Shown here piece after piece: positions 1 to 7,662 of a stretch of 64,000 bases of DNA. A program made the position numbers and the translations under genes. The notes beneath the pieces are model-generated. The model was given only the letters and a program-made list of their open reading frames with translations, did no database searches and was not told the DNA's origin. This DNA comes from Cetobacterium sp. 8H (GTDB lineage: Bacteria; Fusobacteriota; Fusobacteriia; Fusobacteriales; Fusobacteriaceae): the NCBI RefSeq assembly GCF_014250675.1, contig NZ_JACHTG010000004.1, forward strand, positions 869,501 through 933,500. The letters run 5' to 3'. The stretch's first letter is position 1; the number at the start of each line of letters is the position of its first letter.

Positions 1-38
1 ACTATTTCAACAACTAAATCATTAGTTGGTGGATTTCA

Positions 39-387
39 TGGTGGAGATGACGGGAATCGAACCCGTGTCCAAAATTGCAAGCGCCATAAGCTTCTACAAG
101 CTTAGTTTGCTATTAAATTTCGCAATAGTTACTCCCGCAAACAGGGCTAACTAATGCTATCCTCTAGAATGTCCCCTAGAACTTAGAGAAATCAGCTTAG
201 GGTAATCTGTATTTAAGTGACACCTTTACTGAACGCTCCTACAGAATAGAAAGTTCAAAGGTGAGCTGACATTATGCAGCTAAAGCGTAATTATTGTTTC
301 CATCTAAACGATGAGTTGACCTCTCACAGCGATCAACCTGGCCTGCTACCTATAACCTCACAACCCTGTCGAAACCTTTGCATCCCC
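39..387 (-). ncRNA. ssrA: transfer-messenger RNA (tmRNA)
   Basis: Rescues ribosomes stalled on broken mRNAs together with SmpB, acting first as a tRNA-Ala mimic and then as mRNA. On the minus strand the 5' end reads GGGGATG and pairs with the 3' end CATCTCC followed by ACCA. The tRNA-like T arm (GGTTCGATTCC type) lies next to the 3' end, and the conserved GGTTTCGACAGGG block is near the 5' end. Length is about 349 nt, normal for a one-piece tmRNA. Its protein partner smpB is in this window at 36556-36999. Ends are set by acceptor-stem pairing and could be off by a base. Confidence 0.96.
272..301 (-). other. tmRNA proteolysis-tag reading frame
   Basis: Inside ssrA the sequence following TTTAGAT reads GGA AAC AAT AAT TAC GCT TTA GCT GCA TAA. 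It encodes the tag GNNNYALAA, whose ALAA tail matches the usual degradation signal. The resume codon is inferred to be GGA by alignment with the E. coli layout, in which the resume codon follows TTAGTC. Confidence 0.85.
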
Positions 388-405
388 ATTATTAAATTGT
401 ACTTT

Positions 406-434
406 ATTATAACACATATTTTTTTGAAACTCAA
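406..434 (-). promoter_or_regulatory. promoter of ssrA
   Basis: On the minus strand TTGAGT and TATAAT are 17 bp apart, and the -10 lies 18 nt before the mature tmRNA 5' end. This implies a short 5' leader that RNase P would remove. Confidence 0.7.
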
Positions 435-446
435 TGAAACTTTATA

Positions 447-1778
447 TTAACTTTTTAGACTTTTAATCTTTTTTAATGTTAAAAAGAAAAGAACAATTGC
501 TACAGTGGTATCAGCAATTGGAAAAGCTAACCAAACCCCTGTTTCTTGGAAAAAATGTCCTAAAATATAAACTAAAGGAATATTTAAAACAATAATTCTA
601 GCTACAAAAAATCTGGTTGCGATAACGTTCTCTTTTATAGATTGAAAAAAATTGTTACAAGCTAAGAAAATAGCTGTAAATGGCATTAAAAATAGATTGA
701 TTCTCATACTAGAAACAGTGAAATCAACAAGAGTAGGATCATTTTTTATAAAAAATGAAACAATTGTTTCTGTGTTTGTAAGCATCAAGACAACAAGTAC
801 AAAAGACACACTGATAACTGTATAAAGCTGTATTTTTAACACATCTTTAACTCTTTTAAAATTATTAGAACCAAAGTTATAAGATATTATTGCAGCAGTA
901 CCTTGATTAAATCCTTGAAGACTTGTATTCATAACACTTCTACAGATAGAAATGATACCGATAGCAGCAGTAGCAATATCCCCACCATAAATTCCAGCTT
1001 GTTTGTTAGTGACTGTTATAACTGAAGATTGAAGAAGTTGATTGTAGAATCGGGGACTTCCAATTCTAAATATCTCTTTTAAAATTTTAAGGTTCAAAGA
1101 GCAGTTTTTTTTAGAAAAGTTAATAGTGTCTGATTTTGTAAAATAATATAGAACGTAAAGAGCACTTAAAAAGGTTGCAATAAATGTAGCTAAAGAAGCC
1201 CCTTGAATTCCCATCCCAAATTTTAAAATAAAAATATAGTCTAAAATAACATTTAAGACTCCAGTAAAAATATTGACACCCATGGCTGTTACAGAATCTC
1301 CAATTCCTCTAATTAAGGTACTTTGCCCTAGAATCATTTGAAAAATTGCCACAGGGATCAAAAAGCTTGTGTATTTTTTAGCAAATGGAATAATCGAATC
1401 AGAAGCACCAAGATATCTAAGTATTGGAACATTGAAAGACCATAGAAAAATTGAAAGTAAAAATCCAACTATTATAATCCACATAAATCCTGTACATAAG
1501 ACTTTTTCAGCTCCATCTCGGTCATTGCTACCCAATTTAACTCCTATGATGATTGCAATACCAGAAAATGCAAAATTGAAACTATTGATAATCATGGCAT
1601 ATGGAAAAACTAGTGCAACAGCGGCCATGCCAGCTCTTCCAGCAACTTGTCCGATAAAAAATCTGTCTGTTAAAACACAAAGCATGCCTATAATAGCTCC
1701 AAAAGATGAAGGAACACTAAATTTTAAAATAGTAGATAGTGTTCCTTGTTTTTCAAATTTTATACTCAAATCATTCAA
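447..1778 (-). CDS. MATE family multidrug/metabolite exporter
   Basis: This is a cation-coupled efflux protein of the inner membrane, 443 aa, the usual MATE length. The protein is almost entirely hydrophobic, consistent with about 12 membrane segments in two homologous MatE halves (roughly residues 15-180 and 240-410). The N-terminal half carries the typical SVPSSFGAIIGMLCVLTDRF stretch and a GxGDSV-like motif before the fifth helix. It is the last gene of a minus-strand run after aroC, a deaminase gene and trhA, starting 24 nt after the trhA stop. A GGGGG ribosome-binding site precedes the ATG. The substrate cannot be told from sequence. Confidence 0.9.
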   Translation of the reverse strand: MNDLSIKFEKQGTLSTILKFSVPSSFGAIIGMLCVLTDRFFIGQVAGRAGMAAVALVFPYAMIINSFNFAFSGIAIIIGVKLGSNDRDGAEKVLCTGFMWIIIVGFLLSIFLWSFNVPILRYLGASDSIIPFAKKYTSFLIPVAIFQMILGQSTLIRGIGDSVTAMGVNIFTGVLNVILDYIFILKFGMGIQGASLATFIATFLSALYVLYYFTKSDTINFSKKNCSLNLKILKEIFRIGSPRFYNQLLQSSVITVTNKQAGIYGGDIATAAIGIISICRSVMNTSLQGFNQGTAAIISYNFGSNNFKRVKDVLKIQLYTVISVSFVLVVLMLTNTETIVSFFIKNDPTLVDFTVSSMRINLFLMPFTAIFLACNNFFQSIKENVIATRFFVARIIVLNIPLVYILGHFFQETGVWLAFPIADTTVAIVLFFLTLKKIKSLKS

Positions 1779-1802
1779 AATATTTCCCCCAAGTTGTGCC
1801 GA

Positions 1803-2432
1803 TTAAATTAAGAAGTATATTGAAAAATAGTTTAATATACTTCCGGCTAAAACAAAAATATGCCATATTCCATGAGAAAATTTTCTGTTTTTCATCATAT
1901 AAAATACAGTTCCAACAGAGTAGCTAACACCACCCCAAATTAATAATTTTAATGATATCGGAGATATAAGTGTTTTTAAATCATCGAAAACAAATACAAT
2001 CATCCATCCCATTAAAAGATATATAAGCGTTGAAAGAAAGTTAAACCTTCCAATAAAGAATAATTTGAATAAAATTCCAATAACAGTCATTCCCCATTGG
2101 ATAAAAAATAAAATCCATTTAACATTACCGTCAAAAACTCCTAAAAGATACGGAGTGTAAGAACCAGATATAAGAATGTAAATGGCCGAATGATCTAAAA
2201 TTTTAAAAAGATGTTTAAATTTACCTACATATAAAATATGATAAGTTCCAGACATCGTATAAAGTAAAATTAAAGAAAAACAAAATACCATAGAACCTAC
2301 AACGTATCCTAAATTGTTTGTTTTTAAAGAGTGAACTAAAAGTGCACCGGTTCCCACAAGAGCTAAAACTGCTCCAAAATAATGAGTCATTGAATTAACC
2401 CATTCTTCAATTCTAGATAGAGATTCACTCAT
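1803..2432 (-). CDS. hemolysin III family (TrhA/YqfA, PAQR-like) membrane protein
   Basis: A 210-aa inner-membrane protein with about seven hydrophobic helices. Hallmarks of the HlyIII/PAQR superfamily are visible: NSMTHYFGA near the N terminus, YHILY, DHSAIYILISGSYTPY in the middle and HGIWHIFVL near the C terminus, supplying the conserved His, Ser and Asp metal-site residues. Bacterial members affect membrane lipid homeostasis; hemolysis is not established for most. The start is the ATG preceded by AGGAGG at 6 nt rather than an ATG six codons upstream. It lies 10 nt after the deaminase stop, in the same run. Confidence 0.88.
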   Translation of the reverse strand: MSESLSRIEEWVNSMTHYFGAVLALVGTGALLVHSLKTNNLGYVVGSMVFCFSLILLYTMSGTYHILYVGKFKHLFKILDHSAIYILISGSYTPYLLGVFDGNVKWILFFIQWGMTVIGILFKLFFIGRFNFLSTLIYLLMGWMIVFVFDDLKTLISPISLKLLIWGGVSYSVGTVFYMMKNRKFSHGIWHIFVLAGSILNYFSIYFLI

Positions 2433-2442
2433 TTTTAACCTC

Positions 2443-2934
2443 CTAACCATTTTTTCTAAAGTTTAAAACAAGTTCATCAAACTTAGGTTCTAATTGTCTA
2501 AGCTTAATATTAGCGGCATTAAAAAGCTTTTTAGAAGCAATGTTTGAGTCTGTATTGCTATATTTATCAGAAAGATATACAACTTCCGATATGCCACTTT
2601 GAATTATACTTTTAGCGCATTCATTACAAGGGAATAAGTCTACATATATAGTACATCCTTTTAAACTTTTAGTACTATTTAAAATAGCGTTAAGTTCAGC
2701 ATGACAAACATAAGCATATTTATTATCTAAAAAATCTCCTTCTCTACTCCATGGAAACTCATCATCAGAGCAACCAGCAGGAAGTCCATTATAACCAACA
2801 CCAACAATTCTTTTGTCTGGAGTTACAATACAAGCTCCAACTTGAGTACCAGGATCTTTACTACGTTTAGCAGAAAGAATCGCAACACCCATAAAATATT
2901 CATCCCAATCGATGTAATTAGTTCTTTTTGACAT
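2443..2934 (-). CDS. comEB: deoxycytidylate (dCMP) deaminase
   Basis: A zinc-dependent enzyme that converts dCMP to dUMP, feeding dTMP synthesis. The protein is 163 aa. The cytidine-deaminase signature is complete, with CHAELNAI (His ligand and catalytic Glu) and PCNECAKSII (two Cys ligands). The N-terminal SKDPxTQVGACIV and GYNGLPAGCSD motifs are typical of dCMP deaminases. The start is the ATG 6 nt behind GGAGG; an upstream in-frame ATG would run into aroC. It begins 13 nt after the aroC stop, so co-transcription is likely. The comEB name refers to the family and does not imply competence here. Confidence 0.93.
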   Translation of the reverse strand: MSKRTNYIDWDEYFMGVAILSAKRSKDPGTQVGACIVTPDKRIVGVGYNGLPAGCSDDEFPWSREGDFLDNKYAYVCHAELNAILNSTKSLKGCTIYVDLFPCNECAKSIIQSGISEVVYLSDKYSNTDSNIASKKLFNAANIKLRQLEPKFDELVLNFRKNG

Positions 2935-2947
2935 TAAAGACCTCCAA

Positions 2948-3949
2948 TTAAAATTGTATTTTCTTACTTTGTAAATATAGATCTGCCAGAGCAATTGCCA
3001 CAGAGTTTTCCAAAACAATAGGAACTCTTAAAATAAATGCGACATCATGTCTTCCAGTTATATTCAAAGTTGAGATTTTATTTTCTTTAAAATTATAAGT
3101 ATCTTGAGATTTAAAAATACTTGAAGTAGGCTTAACAGCAACCTTCAAATAGATATCATTTCCATTTGTTATTCCACCGTTTATTCCACCGTTATTATTA
3201 GTTGTAGTCCTTCCGTTTTTATCAATAAAAAGATCATTAAATTTACTACCTAGTAACTTTGTACCCTCAAATCCAGCCCCAAATTCAATCCCTTTAATAC
3301 CTGGGATAGAAAAAACCATAGAAGATATCTTAGATTCAACAGATTCAAAAAAAGGTTCACCTAAGCCTATAGGGATATCTTTTATAGAAAGAGAAATAAT
3401 TCCTCCTAAAGAGTCACCATCTTTTTCAATCACTTCTAAATAATCTTTTAATTTGATATTGAAATCTTCTTTATTTAAGGTTCCGATGCTATCAATTTCA
3501 CAATTAAAAGTTACTTTTTTTAAGATTTTTTTAGCTATAACTCCTGCTGCAACAAGTCCTAGAGTCAATCTTCCAGAAAAATGTCCTCCGCCTCTCATAT
3601 CATTAAAAGAGTCATATTTTTGTACAGCTGAAAAATCTGAGTGTCCTGGTCTTGGATGAGATTTGAAATCTGCATAGACCTTAGAGTTTGTATTATTATT
3701 CTGAAAAAATATATTAAGTGGAGCTCCAGTGGTAAAATCATTAAAAATTCCAGAAAGAAAAATAGGAGAATCCTCTTCAATTCTTTTTGTAGTTCCAATT
3801 TTACCAGGTTTTCTTTTAGACAAATCTTCTTTAAAGTCCTCAACAGACAAAGGAATTCCAGGTGGGATACCATCAATGATAATTCCAACTCCAGGACCAT
3901 GAGATTCACCATATATTTGAACTCTGAAAAGAGAACCGAAACTATTCAT
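2948..3949 (-). CDS. aroC: chorismate synthase
   Basis: Last step of the shikimate pathway, converting EPSP to chorismate with reduced FMN. The protein is 333 aa, on the short side for the family, but signatures are intact: GESHGPGVGIIIDG at the N terminus, SHPRPGHSD, the RGGGHFSGR block, GGINGGITNG and a C-terminal RHD followed by VLADL-type sequence. It heads a minus-strand run of four genes, and none of the others is in aromatic synthesis. No other aro gene is in the window. The start is preceded by GGAGGAATTTT. Confidence 0.95.
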   Translation of the reverse strand: MNSFGSLFRVQIYGESHGPGVGIIIDGIPPGIPLSVEDFKEDLSKRKPGKIGTTKRIEEDSPIFLSGIFNDFTTGAPLNIFFQNNNTNSKVYADFKSHPRPGHSDFSAVQKYDSFNDMRGGGHFSGRLTLGLVAAGVIAKKILKKVTFNCEIDSIGTLNKEDFNIKLKDYLEVIEKDGDSLGGIISLSIKDIPIGLGEPFFESVESKISSMVFSIPGIKGIEFGAGFEGTKLLGSKFNDLFIDKNGRTTTNNNGGINGGITNGNDIYLKVAVKPTSSIFKSQDTYNFKENKISTLNITGRHDVAFILRVPIVLENSVAIALADLYLQSKKIQF

Positions 3950-4056
3950 AAAATTCCTCCAAACTTTTTAATATGTATAACCTTATTCTACCACAAAAGC
4001 TTATAAATATTAATTAAAAAACAAAAAAATACATAATAAAAAGCGAGTAAAATTAA

Positions 4057-4085
4057 TTGCAAAATTTTAGAAAAAAGTGTAGAAT
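4057..4085 (+). promoter_or_regulatory. probable promoter of obgE
   Basis: TTGCAA and TAGAAT are separated by 17 bp, about 70 nt upstream of the obgE GTG. The 3950-4156 intergenic region is a divergent promoter region. No clear -35 for aroC on the other strand was found. Confidence 0.5.
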
Positions 4086-4156
4086 ATAAGAATTAATACA
4101 TTTTGATAAAAAAGAATTTATATATAGGATAAAAAGTTATTCGGAGGAGATTAGTT

Positions 4157-5443
4157 GTGTTTATAGATGAGGTTATATTAACGGTTAAAGCAGGTAATGG
4201 TGGAGATGGAGCTGCCACTTTTAGAAGAGAAAAATTTATACAGTTTGGAGGTCCAGATGGTGGAGATGGAGGAAAAGGTGGAGATTTAGTATTTCTAGCT
4301 GACCCAAATATCAATACACTTATAGATTTCAAATATAAAAAATTGTTCCAAGCTGAAAATGGTGAAAATGGTGCCAAAAAAAATATGTTTGGGAAAACAG
4401 GAGAAGATTTAGTTATTAAAGTTCCTGTTGGAACACAAGTAAGAGATATGGAAACAGGAAAATTACTACTTGATATGAGTGTTTCAGGAGCAAAAAGAGT
4501 TCTTTTAAGAGGAGGAAGAGGAGGATTAGGTAATACTAACTTTAAAAACTCTATTAGAAGAACACCAACAATGGCTGGAAAAGGAAAAGAAGGAGTGGAG
4601 TTAAGAGTAAAATTAGAATTAAAACTTTTAGCTGACGTTGCTTTAGTTGGATATCCATCTGTTGGAAAATCAAGTTTAATAAATAAAATATCAGCAGCAA
4701 AATCTAAGGTAGGAAACTATCACTTTACGACATTAGAGCCTAAATTAGGAGTTGTAAGACTTGGAGAGGGAAGATCTTTTGTTGTTGCAGATATCCCAGG
4801 ATTAATTGAAGGAGCACATGAGGGTGTAGGTTTAGGAGATAAATTCTTAAAGCACATTGAAAGATGTAAAATGATATACCATATTGTGGATGTAGCTGGA
4901 ATTGAAGGAAGAGATCCGATAGAAGATTTCGATAGAATAAACAATGAGTTAACAAAGTTTAGTGAGAAATTAGCTAAGAAAAATCAAATTGTTTTAGCAA
5001 ATAAGATGGATTTGATTTGGGATATGGAAAAATATGAACAGTTTAAAACATATGTAGAATCAAAAGGACATGAAGTATTCCCAGTATCAGTTATACTAGG
5101 AGATGGAATAAAAGAAGTTTTAAATAGCACTTGGCATGTTTTACAAGAAACAGAAAGAGAAGAGTTAGAAGAGGAAGCTGATCTTGTTCAAGTACTAAAA
5201 GCTAATAAAACAACAAAAGAACCATTTACAGTTACTCAAGATGAGGATGGAGTATTCGTTGTAGATGGATCAATGGTTGATGGAGTATTAGCTAAGTATA
5301 TAATAACTCACGATGATGAGTCAGTAGTTACATTCTTACATATGCTTAGAACTTTAGGATTAGAAGAAGCTTTAAGAGATGCAGGAGTGGAAGATGGAGA
5401 CACTGTAAGAATTGCGGATACAGAATTTGATTTTGTTGAGTAA
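4157..5443 (+). CDS. obgE: GTPase Obg/CgtA
   Basis: A GTPase that associates with the 50S subunit and links ribosome maturation to growth and stress. The protein is 428 aa with three domains. The Gly-rich Obg fold (about 1-158, repeated GGDGG and RGGRGG turns) is followed by a G domain with P-loop GYPSVGKSS near residue 164, DIPGLIEGA and NKMD. The C-terminal OCT domain (about 345-428) is of the kind found in Bacillota and relatives. The start codon is GTG behind CGGAGGAG. It stands first on the plus strand, divergent from aroC, and is followed by a strong terminator. Confidence 0.97.
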   Translation: MFIDEVILTVKAGNGGDGAATFRREKFIQFGGPDGGDGGKGGDLVFLADPNINTLIDFKYKKLFQAENGENGAKKNMFGKTGEDLVIKVPVGTQVRDMETGKLLLDMSVSGAKRVLLRGGRGGLGNTNFKNSIRRTPTMAGKGKEGVELRVKLELKLLADVALVGYPSVGKSSLINKISAAKSKVGNYHFTTLEPKLGVVRLGEGRSFVVADIPGLIEGAHEGVGLGDKFLKHIERCKMIYHIVDVAGIEGRDPIEDFDRINNELTKFSEKLAKKNQIVLANKMDLIWDMEKYEQFKTYVESKGHEVFPVSVILGDGIKEVLNSTWHVLQETEREELEEEADLVQVLKANKTTKEPFTVTQDEDGVFVVDGSMVDGVLAKYIITHDDESVVTFLHMLRTLGLEEALRDAGVEDGDTVRIADTEFDFVE

Positions 5444-5449
5444 GTTGTG

Positions 5450-5479
5450 AAAGCTGAACCACTTGGTTCAGCTTTTTTT
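5450..5479 (+). terminator. intrinsic terminator after obgE
   Basis: A perfect 11-bp stem AAAGCTGAACC / GGTTCAGCTTT with an ACTT loop is followed by a T run. It sits only 24 nt before the miaA start, so miaA needs read-through or a promoter inside this short gap. Confidence 0.9.
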
Positions 5480-5503
5480 GTTAAAATTAAGAGAGGTGAA
5501 AAA

Positions 5504-6400
5504 ATGAAAGGAATAGTTATAGCAGGACCTACTGGGGTTGGAAAAACAGAGTTGTCTATAAAATTAGCAAAAGCATTAAATGCTGAGATCGTTTCAGCAG
5601 ATTCAGCTCAAGTATATATTGGAATGGATATAGGTACAGCAAAAATAGGGGAACAGGAGATGGACGGAGTTGTTCATCATATGATAGATATAGTAGAACC
5701 TATAAAAAAATATAGTGTTGGAGATTATCAAAGATCAGTAGATGATATATTAAAAAAATCTGAAGATAAAAATATTTTATTGGTAGGTGGAACAGGTCTA
5801 TACATAGATTCTGTAGCTAGAGGGTTGTCAGCACTTCCTGAAAGTGATTTAAAAATAAGAGAAAAATTAATGGCAGAGGATGGAGAAAAACTTTTTAAAA
5901 CTTTATGTGAGGTAGATCCAGAAAGTGCAGAATCAATTCATCCGAACAACAAAAGAAGAGTTGAAAGAGCTTTAGAGGTATTTTATCAAACAGGAGAAAA
6001 ATTTTCAGTATTATCTAAAAAAAATATAAAAGGTAACAATTTTAAGTTTTTAAAAGTTGCTCTTGAAAGAGATAGAGATTATCTTTATGAAAGAATAAAT
6101 AAAAGAGTAGAAATAATGATGGAGAATGGTCTTTTAGAAGAGGTGACATCACTATACCAAAAGTATGGAGAAACACTAAGAAAAATAAATATAATAGGCT
6201 ATACAGAGATAGTTGATTACCTTGAAGGAAAAATAAGTTTAGATGTAGCAAAAGAATTAATTCAGAAAAATTCAAGGAATTATGCAAAGAGACAATTTAC
6301 ATGGTTTAAAAATGATCATGAGTATATTTGGTATGATTTAGATAAAATGACAGAAAAAGAAATTTTTTTAGATATTTTAGAAAGATTTAATAGACTATAA
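5504..6400 (+). CDS. miaA: tRNA dimethylallyltransferase
   Basis: Adds a dimethylallyl group to N6 of A37 in tRNAs reading UNN codons. The protein is 298 aa, within the family range. It shows the P-loop GPTGVGKT at residues 7-14, DSAQVYIGMDIGTAK, GGTGLYIDSV and the C-terminal NSRNYAKRQFTWFKN stretch that contacts tRNA. The start is the ATG behind GAGAGGTG; a longer in-frame frame would begin inside the obgE terminator. With mtaB and sua5, this window holds three enzymes acting around A37. Confidence 0.95.
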   Translation: MKGIVIAGPTGVGKTELSIKLAKALNAEIVSADSAQVYIGMDIGTAKIGEQEMDGVVHHMIDIVEPIKKYSVGDYQRSVDDILKKSEDKNILLVGGTGLYIDSVARGLSALPESDLKIREKLMAEDGEKLFKTLCEVDPESAESIHPNNKRRVERALEVFYQTGEKFSVLSKKNIKGNNFKFLKVALERDRDYLYERINKRVEIMMENGLLEEVTSLYQKYGETLRKINIIGYTEIVDYLEGKISLDVAKELIQKNSRNYAKRQFTWFKNDHEYIWYDLDKMTEKEIFLDILERFNRL

Positions 6401-6447
6401 ACCCTTTATTAATCTAAGTTTATGAAAAATAGAGTAAAATAATAGTC

Positions 6448-6476
6448 TTGATAAAAAGGTATTCGTGTGGTATCAT
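6448..6476 (+). promoter_or_regulatory. promoter of the lipoprotein / anti-sigma / rny run
   Basis: TTGATA and TATCAT are 17 bp apart, ending 31 nt before the lipoprotein ATG. This placement argues against an upstream in-frame TTG start, which would coincide with the -35. Confidence 0.65.
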
Positions 6477-6507
6477 TGTACAGAAAAGCTTTAAAAGGAA
6501 GTGTTGG

Positions 6508-6894
6508 ATGATAAAGAAGATTTGTGTTATGTTTTTAGTTATTTTGACTGCTTCTTGTTCAAGTTTGGAAAATAAAACTAGAGAAAATTTAATAAATATT
6601 GATAGTAAATTAAATTCTAAACTAGAGCTTATTCAAAAAGATTTACAAGAGAACAACTTGATAAGTTTAAAAAATAGTTTGGATGTATCACTAAAAGAGA
6701 GATACATGATAAATAAATTATCTGAATATAACTTGTCAAAAATGAAATTTTACTTTACCAAACCCGAAATTATAAAAACTACAGCTAAAAATACTGTAGG
6801 AATTAGGAGTGGTGAAGAGATTATTTATTTTAATTTAGAGTATAAATATTCAAATGGTGATTGGAAAATAATAAAATTTACAGAAAGAAGGTGA
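6508..6894 (+). CDS. putative small lipoprotein
   Basis: I do not recognise the family. The 128-aa product starts with a short lysine-containing signal peptide and a lipobox-like ILTASC (Cys17), so it is probably lipid-anchored. The -3 residue is Thr rather than the usual Leu, which lowers certainty. The mature part is Lys- and Asn-rich and ends in a beta-rich stretch. The pattern is reminiscent of small lipoproteins with a secretion-type fold, but that is a guess. It lies 4 nt before the anti-sigma kinase gene, so all four genes to rny may share one promoter. Confidence 0.6.
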   Translation: MIKKICVMFLVILTASCSSLENKTRENLINIDSKLNSKLELIQKDLQENNLISLKNSLDVSLKERYMINKLSEYNLSKMKFYFTKPEIIKTTAKNTVGIRSGEEIIYFNLEYKYSNGDWKIIKFTERR

Positions 6895-6898
6895 AGGG

Positions 6899-7291
6899 AT
6901 GCAGAATGAAATTAAACTGTATGTTCCATCCTCTTTAAAAAATCTTTCTATTATTAGGGCTATGACAAAAACATATTTAGAACATCAAAAAGTTGATCAG
7001 AAGGATATAATGAAGATACTTTCAATTGTTGATGAACTAGCAACAAATGTTATAGAACATGGATATGAGTATAAATCTGGGGATATAATAATAGAACTTC
7101 AAAAAAATGAAGATATCATACATCTTGTAGTTGAAGACAATGGTATTGGTTTTGATGAAGGTAAGATGAGTAAAGATGAAGGTGGAATGGGACTTTTTTT
7201 AGCAAAAGCAATGGCAGATAATTTTAAAATAGAAAAAAAAGTTAATGGTACAAAGATAAAAGTTGAGAAGAGAATTAAGGAGGAGATTTAA
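6899..7291 (+). CDS. serine kinase/anti-sigma factor of the RsbW/SpoIIAB ATPase family
   Basis: A GHKL-type ATPase of 130 aa. The N box DELATNVIEH, G1 box EDNGIGFD and G2 box GGMGLFLAKAM are visible. Family members bind a sigma factor or another target and phosphorylate an antagonist STAS protein. A STAS gene starts 3 nt downstream, giving a partner-switching pair, but no sigma factor gene is adjacent. The regulated target is therefore unknown. The short length and lack of a receiver or phosphatase domain fit the stand-alone kinase class. Confidence 0.85.
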   Translation: MQNEIKLYVPSSLKNLSIIRAMTKTYLEHQKVDQKDIMKILSIVDELATNVIEHGYEYKSGDIIIELQKNEDIIHLVVEDNGIGFDEGKMSKDEGGMGLFLAKAMADNFKIEKKVNGTKIKVEKRIKEEI

Positions 7292-7293
7292 AA

Positions 7294-7641
7294 ATGACTA
7301 CAAACTTTGAAATAGTTGAAAAAAATGTAGATGATATAAGAGTAATAAAGGTATATGGGGAGTTAGATGCTTTAGTAGCACCAAAATTAAAAGAAAAAAT
7401 AGCGAAGCAAATTGAATTAGATATTACAAAATTTATTATAGATTTTGAAGAATTAGTACATATAAATAGTTTAGCAATGGGAATTTTAAGAGGAAAATTA
7501 AGAGTTGTTAGGGAATTAGGTGGAGATATAAAATTAGTTGGACTAAATGATCATATAAGAACAATATTTGAGATGATTGGTTTAGATGAGCTATTTGATA
7601 TCTATAGAACAGAAGAAGAGGCAATTGCTAGTTTTAGATAA
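7294..7641 (+). CDS. STAS-domain anti-sigma factor antagonist
   Basis: A 115-aa single STAS domain, the length of SpoIIAA/RsbV proteins. The VYGELDALVAPKLKEKI start and the HINSLAMGIL loop match the family. Ser59 in that loop sits where the kinase usually phosphorylates, although the common Asp-Ser-Ser/Thr-Gly context is altered. It is translated from AAGGAGG just after the kinase gene, and rny follows 21 nt later. It probably releases the partner bound by the RsbW-like kinase when unphosphorylated. Confidence 0.85.
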   Translation: MTTNFEIVEKNVDDIRVIKVYGELDALVAPKLKEKIAKQIELDITKFIIDFEELVHINSLAMGILRGKLRVVRELGGDIKLVGLNDHIRTIFEMIGLDELFDIYRTEEEAIASFR

Positions 7642-7662
7642 TAGATATAAAAAGGAGAGAAT

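Noticed and set aside
1369-1806. 145-aa ORF antisense to the MATE gene
   Set aside because: It lies wholly opposite a well-supported MATE gene, without promoter or ribosome-binding site.
4093-4377. Proline- and serine-rich antisense ORF within obgE
   Set aside because: It mirrors the Gly-rich Obg domain codons on the opposite strand; it has no ribosome-binding site and no family signature.
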